Positions 27,814 to 36,703 are shown, counted from the stretch's first letter. The stretch is DNA of 64,000 nucleotides from Allomesorhizobium sp043769475 (GCF_043769475.1 NZ_CP171729.1:5952001-6016000); one strand, 5' to 3'. The notes: generated by a model from the letters alone, not told the origin. Translations and numbers: made by a program.

Positions 27814-28289
27814 GATTCATCTCCTATGCAGTTGGGGATGTGTAAGTACGAACTTGGTGAGATCGATCGCCTACGAGCAGCTTCTCGGATGTGGTGTCCA
27901 CTGATGCTGCAGCTGGGGCGCCACAACCGTCGAGGCATACGCATTGCCCACCGCAACAACGACAAGCTCGAATTCAAGGAAGTGAGCTTGGGCGGCAACC
28001 CAGCGACCTAGCTTGCCTAAAACCAAGATTCGATAGGCAGCGATCAGCACAGCCGTCCTCACCTGGTGTCAAACACTTGCCTCACGTTTGTCCGTACGAC
28101 GCCTAGTGTCCGCAACTCTCAACGATGGCGCGATGCTTTAGCTGTACGAGCTGACAACAAGCTGACGAAGTGCGCTGGTGGCGCCACTTATAGCGCGACG
28201 ATCAGGATGAGACGCCGTATTGCCTCACGGTTGAATGCTCTACACGGACATTTCCGTTGCCTCAGCATAAGTTCCCCATGACTGGGTGC
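27814..28289. other. Effector upstream region
   Basis: There is no credible gene. It holds the AGGAG ribosome site for the TTG start of the effector and the tts-box-like site at 28149-28166. Confidence 0.5.
28149..28166 (-). promoter_or_regulatory. tts-box-like site upstream of the effector
   Basis: Read on the minus strand, GTCAGCTTGTTGTCAGCT matches the core of the TtsI-binding tts box as I recall it (GTCAG-N-TT-N-TCG-N-AAGCT) at 13 of 15 specified bases. It points towards the effector, about 340 bases before its start. The consensus is from memory and the distal half was not tested. Confidence 0.45.
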
Positions 28290-29118
28290 GGTTCAATTCG
28301 CCATTGGCTCGCTTGACAGCCCGAACCGCATCGCGCCGAACACATCGCGTGAGCTTTTTCCTTCCCCCATATCTTCAGGCTGCAGCGTGCGCAGAAGGTG
28401 ATCGGGATAAAGCCGCGGATGCTCCGCCTGCAGACCTCCAGCAATTCACGGCTGGTCCGCCACGGCTCTTCATCGACCGATGCTTCCAGTTCGTTGGTGA
28501 CGCGGGCGAAGGGGTCGGGACGCCGACGGCCTCGTTGTTGCTTCGGCTCGGCTTTCGCGGTCCGGCGGATTTCGCCCTCCTTTCAGGCCGTCCGCAGTCC
28601 CGACAGGAACCGCTCGAGCGTCAGATCGGCCGCCGCGAGCGATGGCAGGGAGGCTTTGTCCGCGATGTCGACGAGGCGCTGCTGCGCCATCCGCATCTCG
28701 CGCAACAACCTGACGGGGTCCAGCCGTGCATACGTTGGCACAAGTGCGGCGCGAACCGGTTCGGTCGTCCGCGGGTCTGCCCATAGTCGTTGGCAGGGTG
28801 TGGACGGAGGATGACAACGCTTGCCCACGCGGGCTCGGTCCCGCTCCTTTCCGGCCAGCTTGAGGAGGGCTGGAAGAAGTTCACGAACAGCCGCACCGTC
28901 GCGTAGAGTTGTGCCAGAGCCGCAGCGGCTTCTAGCCCCTCCAGCCGGCGATAGCCGACGATTCGGCGCACCACAGCCCCGTTCTTCTGCTCGACAAACG
29001 CCGGGTCATTCTTGCAGGGCCGGCAGCGCGTGAATGCGCTCCGGTCTCCTGGCAGTAATCGCGCACCGTCTCGTTCAGGAACAAGCTGTCATTGTCGGTG
29101 TCGAAGCCGTTGGATTGT
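28290..29118 (-). pseudogene. Integrase-type (DDE) transposase, 3' part, multiply frameshifted
   Basis: Pieces in successive frames read GFDTDNDSLFLNETVRDYCQ, then AVVRRIVGYRRLEGLEAAAA, LFVNFFQP, PVRLLREMRMAQQRLVDIAD and a C-terminal EEPWRTSRELLEVC. These match the catalytic and C-terminal parts of a DDE integrase-like transposase common in rhizobia. The 5' half is missing; its break at ~29118 adjoins the ompW-type repeat copy B. It cannot be active. I cannot name the IS family safely. Confidence 0.7.
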
Positions 29119-29388
29119 CATGGATAGAGTTGATCTGAACGTTCCTCCGATTTCGGACACTTCCTCGCCCAGAGGCAAAAAGGTCGCCTCGTCGAATGAC
29201 CGGGTCAGTTCGCCTGTGCAGGGGAGCCGACGGTAAAGAAGGGCGCACGAGGCGCCCTTCGTTTCACAGCGGAGGTCAGCAAGCCGCTTTGCCTTTCGTT
29301 GTCAGAAGCGGTAGGTGAAACCTGTGCCAATCAGCCAGGGATTAAGCTCGGCCTTGCCCGTCAGGTTCGCGCCGCCCACCGCGACGTC
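29110..29388. repeat. Direct repeat copy B (3' end of intact ompW plus flank)
   Basis: The counterpart of 19810-20080, about 9.3 kb apart and in the same orientation. Here the repeat forms the real 3' end of ompW. The break of the transposase remnant falls at its outer edge. Confidence 0.85.
29239..29259 (-). terminator. Probable ompW terminator hairpin
   Basis: Perfect 8-bp stem AAGGGCGC/GCGCCCTT with an ACGAG loop, 43 bases after the ompW stop. The T tract is weak (TTCTTT). Confidence 0.6.
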
Positions 29389-30000
29389 GAACTCTGGCTC
29401 CAGGAAAAGCTTCTTCACGTCGAAGTTGAGGCCCCAGTGCTGGTCCAGCATGTAGTCGAATCCGACCTGCAGCGCGGCCCCGAACGTGTCCTTGACGTCG
29501 ATTGCATCGGCGCTGCCGGCATCCTGGTTGTAGAACATCGTGTAGTTCACGCCGGCGCCGACATAGGGCTTGAAGGGGGCGCCGAAATCGGTGAAATGAT
29601 ATTGCAATGTCAGAGTGGGCGGCAGCAGCCAAACCTTGCCGATCTCGCCCAGCCCGCCGATCGTTCCTTGGCCGACGATGTTGGCGTAAGTGGTGCCGAG
29701 TATGAGTTCGGCGGCGATGTTGTCCGTGAAGAAATAGGAGATATCGAGTTCCGGCGTCACGGTATTCGAATAGGAAAGATCGGAGCCGGGCACCGCATTG
29801 ACGTAGCCCGAATCCTCAGTGATGACCCCCAACCCACGCAGGCGGATCTGCCAAGGGCTTGGCGCTTCCGTCACCGGAGCTCCTGCCTGCGCGACGCTAG
29901 CGGCTTGCGCAGGTTCAGCCGCGACGGCCTGCTGTCCCACCACCATGAGGACGACGGCCGCTGTTACGCCCAGGGTCACGCCCATTAGCTTTCTCGCCAT
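29302..30000 (-). CDS. ompW: OmpW-family outer membrane protein
   Basis: 232 residues. An N-terminal signal peptide (MARKLMGVTLGVTAAVVLMV, cleavage likely after AVAA) precedes an eight-stranded beta-barrel of the OmpW family. Visible signs are WQIRLRGLGVITED, ELDISYFFTDNIAAELILG, PTLTLQYHF, KPYVGAGVNYT and the terminal aromatic LIGTGFTYRF. OmpW forms a narrow hydrophobic channel in the outer membrane. The start at 30000 has AAGGAG upstream; an earlier in-frame GTG is less likely. A perfect FNR/FixK site lies 66 bases upstream, which suggests induction at low oxygen. Confidence 0.92.
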   Translation of the reverse strand: MARKLMGVTLGVTAAVVLMVVGQQAVAAEPAQAASVAQAGAPVTEAPSPWQIRLRGLGVITEDSGYVNAVPGSDLSYSNTVTPELDISYFFTDNIAAELILGTTYANIVGQGTIGGLGEIGKVWLLPPTLTLQYHFTDFGAPFKPYVGAGVNYTMFYNQDAGSADAIDVKDTFGAALQVGFDYMLDQHWGLNFDVKKLFLEPEFDVAVGGANLTGKAELNPWLIGTGFTYRF

Positions 30001-30065
30001 GAAATTCTCTCCTTGGTGTTCAAAAACGATGCACCGCACCATGGCGCGCAGTGGAGAGATGCCGG

Positions 30066-30079
30066 TTGATTTGAATCAA
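30066..30079 (-). promoter_or_regulatory. FNR/FixK box (anaerobox) for ompW
   Basis: TTGATTTGAATCAA is a perfect TTGAT-N4-ATCAA palindrome centred 72 bases before the ompW ATG. If it acts at -41.5, transcription would start near 30031. It predicts microaerobic activation by FixK or FnrN. Confidence 0.8.
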
Positions 30080-30309
30080 TCGCTGAACGTTTTCGCAGGG
30101 CGGGGCTCGCCAGGACCGGCGATTGGGCAACTCGGACTTGATCGGAATCGGGTGAACCTCCATATTGGACCGGCCGCCAGTTTTCAGTCGTGGCCCTTCC
30201 ATGGATGGGCCCGATCAGGCCGCCTGATCCATTTTACATTTTGCTGGGTTCGCCAGGTCGAGAGGAACCCTCGACCCTCAGGCGCTACCCTGGTTTACGG
30301 AGTTGCCAT

Positions 30310-30564
30310 ATGAACGATTCGCGCATTCCCGAGACGGTTTTGAAGGCGATTTCAGAGGGGACGCATGTCGTCCGGGCATACCGCGAGCACCTGGGCTACT
30401 CGATTGAGGAACTGGCAATAGCCTGCGGACTTTCCGGTGAGGAGATCGAAAACATCGAGTCCGGCCTGAGGTACAATAAGGGCTATCGTGACCGGATCGC
30501 CAGGTCACTGTCCTTGCCTGCCGGAACATTCGACGAGTTGTCGGACGTCTCGGATGCAGCGTGA
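30310..30564 (+). CDS. Small XRE-type helix-turn-helix protein
   Basis: 84 residues. The segment YREHLGYSIEELAIACGLSG and the following EEIENIESGLR are a Cro/C1-type helix-turn-helix with the usual spacing. It is likely a small DNA-binding regulator; its targets are unknown. The start at 30310 has a GGAG eight bases upstream. It is divergent from ompW and followed by a small ORF overlapping its stop by one base. Confidence 0.6.
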   Translation: MNDSRIPETVLKAISEGTHVVRAYREHLGYSIEELAIACGLSGEEIENIESGLRYNKGYRDRIARSLSLPAGTFDELSDVSDAA

Positions 30565-30773
30565 TGGGCCACCTAAAATTGCAGCCATGTGGCGATGCCG
30601 TCCTGCTGATGCTCAGCATTTCGCTAGGACCGCTGAATCCTGAAGAGCGCAAGACAATAGCTTATGCGGCGTTGGCTTGCTGGAGCAACTTCGACCGCAG
30701 GATTTCTCCCGTCTCGCCATCGGAAAAGGAATGGTTTTCTCGTGATTGGACCACAGGGGCGCAGGATGATTGA
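30564..30773 (+). CDS. Small hypothetical protein coupled to the XRE gene
   Basis: A 69-codon frame begins at the ATG shared with the stop of the helix-turn-helix gene (TGATG). The product (MGHLKLQPCGDAVLLMLSIS...) has no recognised domain. The overlap is the main argument for it being real. Nothing is recognised from here to 31055. Confidence 0.35.
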   Translation: MGHLKLQPCGDAVLLMLSISLGPLNPEERKTIAYAALACWSNFDRRISPVSPSEKEWFSRDWTTGAQDD

Positions 30774-31055
30774 CAGCAGCGGTCAATTCGAAGGCGCATG
30801 CTCTCTGGAGAGTTAACGGACTAACCTCAAATCCGTGTCGATCAGTTCGGCAACTGCGGAGCGCACCCATGGGCAGCGACAAATTGGTTGAGCTCTACAT
30901 GCGGATGAAGGAGGGAATCGCGCATGGCCGTGTTGATGATCTCCTATGAGTTCCCCTTCTGAACGCTGCCTGCCTCGTCATCGACGGCGGCAGCGTCCGT
31001 CAGCTCGCCTGAAAAGCATCATCACGGTAGCTTCCATAGATATGCCGGCCAAACG

Positions 31056-32969
31056 TCACGTCCGAGAGCCGGCTTGTGAGGAGGCGTCAATTTCCTCCTC
31101 GGGGGTATGGTCGAACGAGGCGTAGTTGAGGTTGTAGAGCTTGGAGTAAAGTCCGCTCGTGGCCATTAGCTGGTTGTGATTGCCGGTCTCGATCACCTGG
31201 CCATTCTGAAGAACGATGATTCGGTCAGCGCCTCGGATGGTAGCGAGACGGTGGGCGATGACAAGCCCGGTGCGGCCCTCGAGGAGTTTGATCAGAGCCT
31301 TCTGGATCAGCATTTCCGTGTAGCTGTCGATGTTGGCGGTGGCCTCATCGAGGACGAGGATCTTGGCGTCGGCGACGAGAGCACGGGCGAAACTGATGAG
31401 CTGGCGCTGACCGAGAGAAAGGTTGCCGCCGCGTTCGCCGAGTTGGGTTTCGTACCCGTCGGCAAGGCTCATGATGAAGTCGTGGGCGCCGACCGCCTTG
31501 GCGGCCTCGATCACCTTGTCGCGCGTGGCTTCCGTCTTGTTGTAACGAATGTTCTCGAACACCGTTCCGGTGAACAGGAACGGCTCCTGCAGCACCATGG
31601 CGACCTGGCGGCCGAGCGATTCCTGGGTGACATCGCGCACATCATGTCCGCCGACCAACACTTGGCCATGCTGAACATCATAGAAACGGTGGACGAGGGC
31701 CATCGCGCTCGATTTACCAGAGCCGGTCGGCCCGACCAACGCAACCGTCTCGCCGGGATCGATCCTGAAGGAGACATCTTTCAGCACCGGATGGTTGGGA
31801 TTGTAGCCGAAGGTGACGTTCCTGAACGCGACCGAGCCGTCCATTTCGGCCGAAAGTACCCTGGCATCCGGTTTGTCCTGGACATCGATCTTGACGTCAA
31901 GCACATCGGTTAGCCGCTTGCCGGAGACCATGGCGCGCTGCATGATTGAATATTGGAGAGTGAGCGAGCGGATCGGATCAAAGAAGCGCTGGATGTAGAA
32001 AACGTAGGCGACCAATGTGCCCACATCGATGCGGTCATTCATGACCATTGAGCCGCCGACTACAACAATGGAGGCCATTGCGAGGCCGGTTAGGCCATCG
32101 ACGATCGGCACCATGACCTGTGCATATTTGGCAGCAATCAGGTGGGTCCTGAGATTGGCATGGGCCTTGTCGTCGTAGAGAGTGAAATTCACCTGCTGGC
32201 GGTCCATGGACTGGATGGCCCGCACGCCGTGAATGGCTTCGGCCAGCGCGCCGTTGGCGATCGAATTGGTCTCCTGAGCAGCCATGAAGGCGTCGCGGGC
32301 ACGCGGGAGCCAGACGATACGGACGACGAACAGGATCGCTAGGACCGGGAGCGTCACGAGGCCGAGGCCGAAGTCGAGCCACAGCATCACAAAAAAGATG
32401 CCGAAGAGAAGCGCAGTATCCCCTACGGAATATAATGAGCTTTCAAGGAATTCGTGCATGGAATTGACGTCGCCCTGCAGGCGGGATATCAGGCGTCCGA
32501 CCTCGGTCTTGTCCATGAAGGACAGCGAAACCTTCTGCAGATGGCAGAACATGGCGCGGCGAATGTCGAAGAGGACATTCTCGGCCATTTTCCCCACCAC
32601 GGTTTCCTGTGTGTAGCCGGCAGCGAAATTGGTCAAAATCGCGAGAAGGAACGCGCCGGCGGCCGCAAGCAGCGCGGTTCGATCGATGCCTCCCGGAGTC
32701 ACCCCTTGATCGATCGCGTAGCGGATGATCAGCGGGATGAGAAGCTGCGTGGCGGTATAGATCAGCAATGCGGCAACCGAGATCACTACCTCGGCCCGGT
32801 AGGGATGCACGAACGCCCAAATGCGCCGGATGATGTTCTTGTCGAAAGCACGGCCGAACAGCTCCTCCTCTATTCGGTGCGAGCCGACGACCGCGCGCGG
32901 AGGGGGTCTGCCGTCGTCGCAAACGTCATTGCGTTCGCTTTCGGGTTCGCCGGCATTCCCTTGGGCCAT
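31056..32969 (-). CDS. ABC exporter half-transporter, canonical Walker B (subunit 2 of a pair)
   Basis: 637 residues: six-helix exporter membrane domain (residues ~45-350) and nucleotide-binding domain (~375-610). Walker A is GPTGSGKSS. Walker B with catalytic Glu is ILVLDEATANID. The signature is the altered LSLGQ, while the partner has LSGGQ with Asp in place of the catalytic Glu. That reciprocal pattern marks heterodimeric exporters with one degenerate ATP site (TM287/288, BmrCD type). The ATG at 32969 overlaps the partner's stop by one base, so the two are co-translated. The substrate is unknown; multidrug or lipid-like compounds are typical. It is last of the minus-strand nif block genes. 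Confidence 0.88.
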   Translation of the reverse strand: MAQGNAGEPESERNDVCDDGRPPPRAVVGSHRIEEELFGRAFDKNIIRRIWAFVHPYRAEVVISVAALLIYTATQLLIPLIIRYAIDQGVTPGGIDRTALLAAAGAFLLAILTNFAAGYTQETVVGKMAENVLFDIRRAMFCHLQKVSLSFMDKTEVGRLISRLQGDVNSMHEFLESSLYSVGDTALLFGIFFVMLWLDFGLGLVTLPVLAILFVVRIVWLPRARDAFMAAQETNSIANGALAEAIHGVRAIQSMDRQQVNFTLYDDKAHANLRTHLIAAKYAQVMVPIVDGLTGLAMASIVVVGGSMVMNDRIDVGTLVAYVFYIQRFFDPIRSLTLQYSIMQRAMVSGKRLTDVLDVKIDVQDKPDARVLSAEMDGSVAFRNVTFGYNPNHPVLKDVSFRIDPGETVALVGPTGSGKSSAMALVHRFYDVQHGQVLVGGHDVRDVTQESLGRQVAMVLQEPFLFTGTVFENIRYNKTEATRDKVIEAAKAVGAHDFIMSLADGYETQLGERGGNLSLGQRQLISFARALVADAKILVLDEATANIDSYTEMLIQKALIKLLEGRTGLVIAHRLATIRGADRIIVLQNGQVIETGNHNQLMATSGLYSKLYNLNYASFDHTPEEEIDASSQAGSRT

Positions 32970-34876
32970 CAGCGCGCGCCCCCAAACGCGGGCACGATGT
33001 ACTCACCCGGGCTGATTTGGAGATCGTGAAGGGCCTTGTAGCGTCCCCGCTTCGCCAGAAGCTCGTCATGGGTGCCGCGTTCGATGATCTCGCCGTTGTC
33101 GACGAAGAGGATCTGGTCGGCGTGCATGAGCGAACTTAGTCGGTGTGCGATGATGATGGTCACCCGATTCTTGGCGAAACGCCGCACCGCCGCGCCAATG
33201 CGCTGCTCGGTGGCGACATCGATCGCGGCGGTGGAGTCGTCGAAAACGACGACCGACGGGAGCAGCATCATGGTGCGAGCAATCGTCAGACGCTGGCGCT
33301 GGCCGCCCGAAAGAGAGACGCCGCGCTCGCCCACGACCGTCCCGTAGCCTGCTGGGAGGCCGAGAATGTAGTTGTGCAGCTGGGCGGATTCGCTGGCGCG
33401 CTCGATCCGCTGTTCCTTCGCCCACGGATCGCCATAAGCTATGTTGTTCTCGATCGTGGTGGTGAACAGGAATGCATCCTGCTGTGCGACCGCGACCGCT
33501 TTGCGAAGCGTCGCCAGGGTGACTTTGCGGATGTCCTGTCCATCAAGCGTGATGGCGCCCCCGGTCACGTCATAAAAGCGGGGGATCAGGTGAGCCATTG
33601 TCGATTTGCCCGAACCCGGCGGACCGACGATCGCGATCGTCTCGCCCCTACGCGCCTCAAAGTTGATGTTTTTCAAAATCACGCGGTTTTCAGTGCCGGG
33701 ATATTCAAACGAGACATTGTCGAAGCGCAAAGTGCCTTCGCTGATCTCGAGGGGTCTGGCATCGGGAGCATCCCTGATCGTGATATCCTGGTCGAGGAAA
33801 CCGAAGAGACGCGAACCGCAAGTGGAAGCGCGGGCGAAGGCATTGACCATCAGGCCGATCTGACGGACGGGCATTTGCAGGATCGTCATGAAAGTCAGGA
33901 AGGTCGCGAGCGTCCCAACGCTGATCTCGCCGGCGATGATTTTGTTGCCACCAATCCAGAGGACTGATCCCATGGCGAAGAAGTAGGACAAGGTCATCGC
34001 CGACGTGTTGGGCACGTAGATGTCAACTTGGTCGTGGGCGAGGGCGAGCGCACTCTTCGAGGCGCGGTCGAACTTCCCCATCTCATAAGCCTGGGCCGCA
34101 AAAGCGCGGACGACGCGGGTGCCTGCGAGATTTTCCTCCACCACGCGGCCTAGGACTGAAAGCCGCTCCTGCAGGTTGAGCCAGGTGACACGTAGCCTAA
34201 GCTGTGTGATCGATGAGCGCCAGGCGACGAAAGGCACAAAGCTCAGAGCGACGAGGCCGAGCACCGGGTCGGTGGAGATCATCATATAGGCGCCGATCCC
34301 GATCAGCATGGTGAGCAGGAGCGCGCGAACCAGGGCGGTGGAAAAATACGTCCGCACGCCTTCGAGATCGAGCATGCCGATGGTGATCAGATCGCCTGAA
34401 TGCACCTGGTCATGAAAGGAAAAACTGAGACGCTGGATCTTCTCGTAAAATGCGAGCCGCAATTCATACGCGACGTGGTGCCCAACCGCTTCGGCAAAAT
34501 GGTTTTGCACCATCGTGAAGACGCCGCGCAGCGCGCTTGCGGCGAACAGGAGGAGAGCCGAGATCCAGATCCCTTGTTCTGCCGCCGCCCCCGTGATGCC
34601 GCCCGCTATGGCTGCCTGGCTCTGGTCGAGGGCCTGGCCGAGAAGCTGGGGAATGAGCAACTGGAAAACGATTGCCAGGAGTGTCGACCCGATGGCGAGG
34701 GCGACCTGCCACGGGTGTCGCAAATTCATGCGCGTAATGCGCAGCAGCGTGCTCAAACCCCGGCCCCAGCCGGCCGCTTCCACATGCGCGAGCGAATTTC
34801 GAGGCTCCGTCGCGCTGGCAATAGAATCGTTGCTCACTGGGTGTGTTCCAGACTGAATTTGCGCCTTCAGAGCCAA
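32969..34876 (-). CDS. ABC exporter half-transporter, degenerate catalytic site (subunit 1 of a pair)
   Basis: 635 residues with an exporter membrane domain (residues ~55-350) and nucleotide-binding domain (~385-620). Walker A is GPPGSGKST and the signature a normal LSGGQRQRL. Walker B is VVVFDDSTAAID, so Asp stands where the catalytic Glu belongs. With the downstream subunit it should form a heterodimer with one working ATP site. The frame opens with TTG at 34876; a GTG about 13 codons later is an alternative start, and neither has a strong ribosome site. It begins 38 bases after the SIR2-like gene, so it may be read from the nifB promoter. Confidence 0.87.
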   Translation of the reverse strand: MALKAQIQSGTHPVSNDSIASATEPRNSLAHVEAAGWGRGLSTLLRITRMNLRHPWQVALAIGSTLLAIVFQLLIPQLLGQALDQSQAAIAGGITGAAAEQGIWISALLLFAASALRGVFTMVQNHFAEAVGHHVAYELRLAFYEKIQRLSFSFHDQVHSGDLITIGMLDLEGVRTYFSTALVRALLLTMLIGIGAYMMISTDPVLGLVALSFVPFVAWRSSITQLRLRVTWLNLQERLSVLGRVVEENLAGTRVVRAFAAQAYEMGKFDRASKSALALAHDQVDIYVPNTSAMTLSYFFAMGSVLWIGGNKIIAGEISVGTLATFLTFMTILQMPVRQIGLMVNAFARASTCGSRLFGFLDQDITIRDAPDARPLEISEGTLRFDNVSFEYPGTENRVILKNINFEARRGETIAIVGPPGSGKSTMAHLIPRFYDVTGGAITLDGQDIRKVTLATLRKAVAVAQQDAFLFTTTIENNIAYGDPWAKEQRIERASESAQLHNYILGLPAGYGTVVGERGVSLSGGQRQRLTIARTMMLLPSVVVFDDSTAAIDVATEQRIGAAVRRFAKNRVTIIIAHRLSSLMHADQILFVDNGEIIERGTHDELLAKRGRYKALHDLQISPGEYIVPAFGGAR

Positions 34877-34914
34877 GCCGAACGGCCCCCACCGTCAAAG
34901 GCTCCCCCACATGC

Positions 34915-35820
34915 CTAATCCTGGCCACCATCTGCAGCAGTGCCTGCTCCGACAAGCCGATCAGCGGCTTCACAAAGCGGCACATTGATGACCGTGATTG
35001 CGCTCGCTGCAAGGAAACGGGCTTCGTTCTTGGTCAGTGTCGCTGCGTCGATTACCGCAAAATGTGGACCTTTGGAGCGCTTCATGATCTGCCAGGCGTA
35101 AGTGCGCAGCATCTGATCATTGAAGCGGCAGCCGACGAAGAAAAGGCCTCGGTTTATACGCCGGTTCTTCACCACGTCAGGGATCGGCGTTTGGATATCG
35201 ATTTCGGTAAGGACTTCCACATAGTCGGAATCAGCGACGAGGAAATTTGCGGCCGGCCTAATGCTGCCATGAGGCGAATAGAGAACCGTCTTTGCCGCTG
35301 ATCCGGGTTGGAGTTCGCTCCCGGACAAGTCGTAGGTTTTCGTCCAGATGTCACCGATTTCGTTCGCCCGCGTGACGCCTTGTATTTCGACGACGTCCGT
35401 TCGGCCAGCCTTTGCGAGGGCCGCGCGCATGGCGCCGTCGTACCAGCTGTCGACGATGAGGGAGAGCGGCAGCGTTGCGAGCCAGGCGTGGAGGAGCGTC
35501 GGCGCTGCCGGTGGTGCGAATATCTCGGCCATCCAGGCTTGAAGTGTGCGGCGATGCCGGCGCTGTTCGATGAACTGCGCGACCGACCACATATTGGTGC
35601 AGATCTTGGAAGGGGCTGGGGCCCTCGCGTTGAGCGCCGCGGCGACGGCTTCCGGGGTGCACGGTACAGACAGTTCCGCGGAGCCGAGCCGGAGGAGACC
35701 CGGACCGAGAAACGGGATCACCTTGTCAGCCTCAAGCGCTGCGTTCAGCAGCTCAAGGAGCTCCTTGGCAAAACTGCCCCGGATGACGACGAGGTGGCGC
35801 GAAGCCAGGATCGTGTTCAT
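34915..35820 (-). CDS. SIR2-like domain protein in the nif block
   Basis: 301 residues resembling SIR2_2-type proteins: VIPFLGPGLLRLG (nucleotide-binding turn), LLHAWLATLPLSLIVDSWYD, VLYSPHGSIRPAANFLVADS, DYVEVL and RGLFFVGCRFNDQMLRTYAW. Such domains bind NAD and in other settings hydrolyse it or deacylate proteins. Here the gene lies 40 bases downstream of nifT on the same strand and is probably co-transcribed with nifB-fdxN-nifZ-nifT. A role in bacteroid physiology is inferred from position only. No defence-system partner is nearby. Confidence 0.75.
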   Translation of the reverse strand: MNTILASRHLVVIRGSFAKELLELLNAALEADKVIPFLGPGLLRLGSAELSVPCTPEAVAAALNARAPAPSKICTNMWSVAQFIEQRRHRRTLQAWMAEIFAPPAAPTLLHAWLATLPLSLIVDSWYDGAMRAALAKAGRTDVVEIQGVTRANEIGDIWTKTYDLSGSELQPGSAAKTVLYSPHGSIRPAANFLVADSDYVEVLTEIDIQTPIPDVVKNRRINRGLFFVGCRFNDQMLRTYAWQIMKRSKGPHFAVIDAATLTKNEARFLAASAITVINVPLCEAADRLVGAGTAADGGQD

Positions 35821-35860
35821 GTGGGTTTCCTCTCGTCGCGCTCTCTATGAACCCGCAGCA

Positions 35861-36073
35861 TCAGTCCTCGTTGGAAATCTTTCTTGCCTCGACAGTGATC
35901 GGCAAACGCGTATCTCGCGGAAGGTCGGGTAGGACGAGTCGCCAGCCGTTCCGGAGCGTTACGGCCCCGCCCCACAGGTCTTCCTTCTCGATTTCGACGA
36001 TCGGCTCTTCGAGATCTTTCTTGGGGACATACGCTGACAATCCAGCACTGGTCCTGCGGATCATTACTCTCAT
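35861..36073 (-). CDS. nifT: NifT/FixU
   Basis: 70 residues with the full NifT pattern: MRVMIRRTSAGLSAYVPKKD, LEEPIVEIEKEDLWGGAV and TRLPITVEARKISNED. It is a small conserved nif protein of uncertain role. Its start overlaps the nifZ stop by four bases (ATGA). Confidence 0.93.
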   Translation of the reverse strand: MRVMIRRTSAGLSAYVPKKDLEEPIVEIEKEDLWGGAVTLRNGWRLVLPDLPRDTRLPITVEARKISNED

Positions 36074-36390
36074 CTGGCTATTCCTTCATCCGCAGTTCTT
36101 TCGGCACCGCAAGGAGCCTCGGCTTTGTCGAGGCTCTTCAATTCGCGCGCTCTCATGCCGACGACCGTGCCACGGTCGACCCATTCGACCGCATAGATGA
36201 AGAACTGCTGGAGAAAGGTGCCAACGTCGCGGACATAACCCTCGTCGCCCTTCCGCACGAGGTTTTCGCCGATCTCCCTGCCAGGATAAGTGCCGTCGTT
36301 CTTTATGTGGCGTGTGGCACGGACCCGCTCACCGGGCAAAAATCTCGGAGGCCTGCAGATTTCGACCTCCTGTTCGCGTCCGAGCAACAT
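36070..36390 (-). CDS. nifZ: NifZ
   Basis: 106 residues. FLPGERVRATRHIKNDGTYP, GENLVRKGDEGYVRDVGTFL and VEWVDRGTVVGMRARELK are typical NifZ. NifZ helps mature the P-cluster of the MoFe protein. It lies between fdxN and nifT in the standard rhizobial order and overlaps nifT by four bases. Confidence 0.92.
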   Translation of the reverse strand: MLLGREQEVEICRPPRFLPGERVRATRHIKNDGTYPGREIGENLVRKGDEGYVRDVGTFLQQFFIYAVEWVDRGTVVGMRARELKSLDKAEAPCGAERTADEGIAR

Positions 36391-36474
36391 GGCCGTTCCT
36401 TCTTTTCTTGAGGCAGCAGGTTGTTGGTAGGAGGTTCCAGGCTGCCCGGACTGCGTCCGTAGCCAAATTGCACG

Positions 36475-36669
36475 TCAGGCAGGAACGCAGGTCTTCGGCA
36501 CCGGACATACCGAGGCGCATTGCTGCGTATCGAAACCCCCCTCGCATTCGGTGCACTTGTCCCGCTCGATCACGTAGCCCTCGCCTTTGAACTTGATCGC
36601 TCCAGAGGGACATTCGAACTCGCAGGCGCCGCATTGGGTGCATTGCGATGCGATGATCTTGAAAGCCAT
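36475..36669 (-). CDS. fdxN: FdxN, 2[4Fe-4S] ferredoxin
   Basis: 64 residues with two cysteine clusters: CTQCGACEFECP, and CTECEGGFDTQQCASVCP with the longer spacing typical of FdxN. It supplies electrons to nitrogenase or to NifB chemistry and is required for fixation in several rhizobia. The start at 36669 is the ATG of MAFKIIASQ and follows nifB by 34 bases. All eight ligand cysteines are visible. Confidence 0.93.
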   Translation of the reverse strand: MAFKIIASQCTQCGACEFECPSGAIKFKGEGYVIERDKCTECEGGFDTQQCASVCPVPKTCVPA

Positions 36670-36703
36670 TTTAACTCCTGGTTCGGTGGGGAAATGAGAC
36701 GGC

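Noticed and set aside
27868..27890. tts-box-like CAGCTTCTCGGATG near the effector start
   Set aside because: It matches part of the TtsI core, but it is on the plus strand and points away from the effector; the site at 28149-28166 is better placed.
34915..35820. SIR2 gene as part of an antiphage system
   Set aside because: No Argonaute, HerA, TIR or other partner beside it; the tight spacing with nifT fits a nif-associated gene better.
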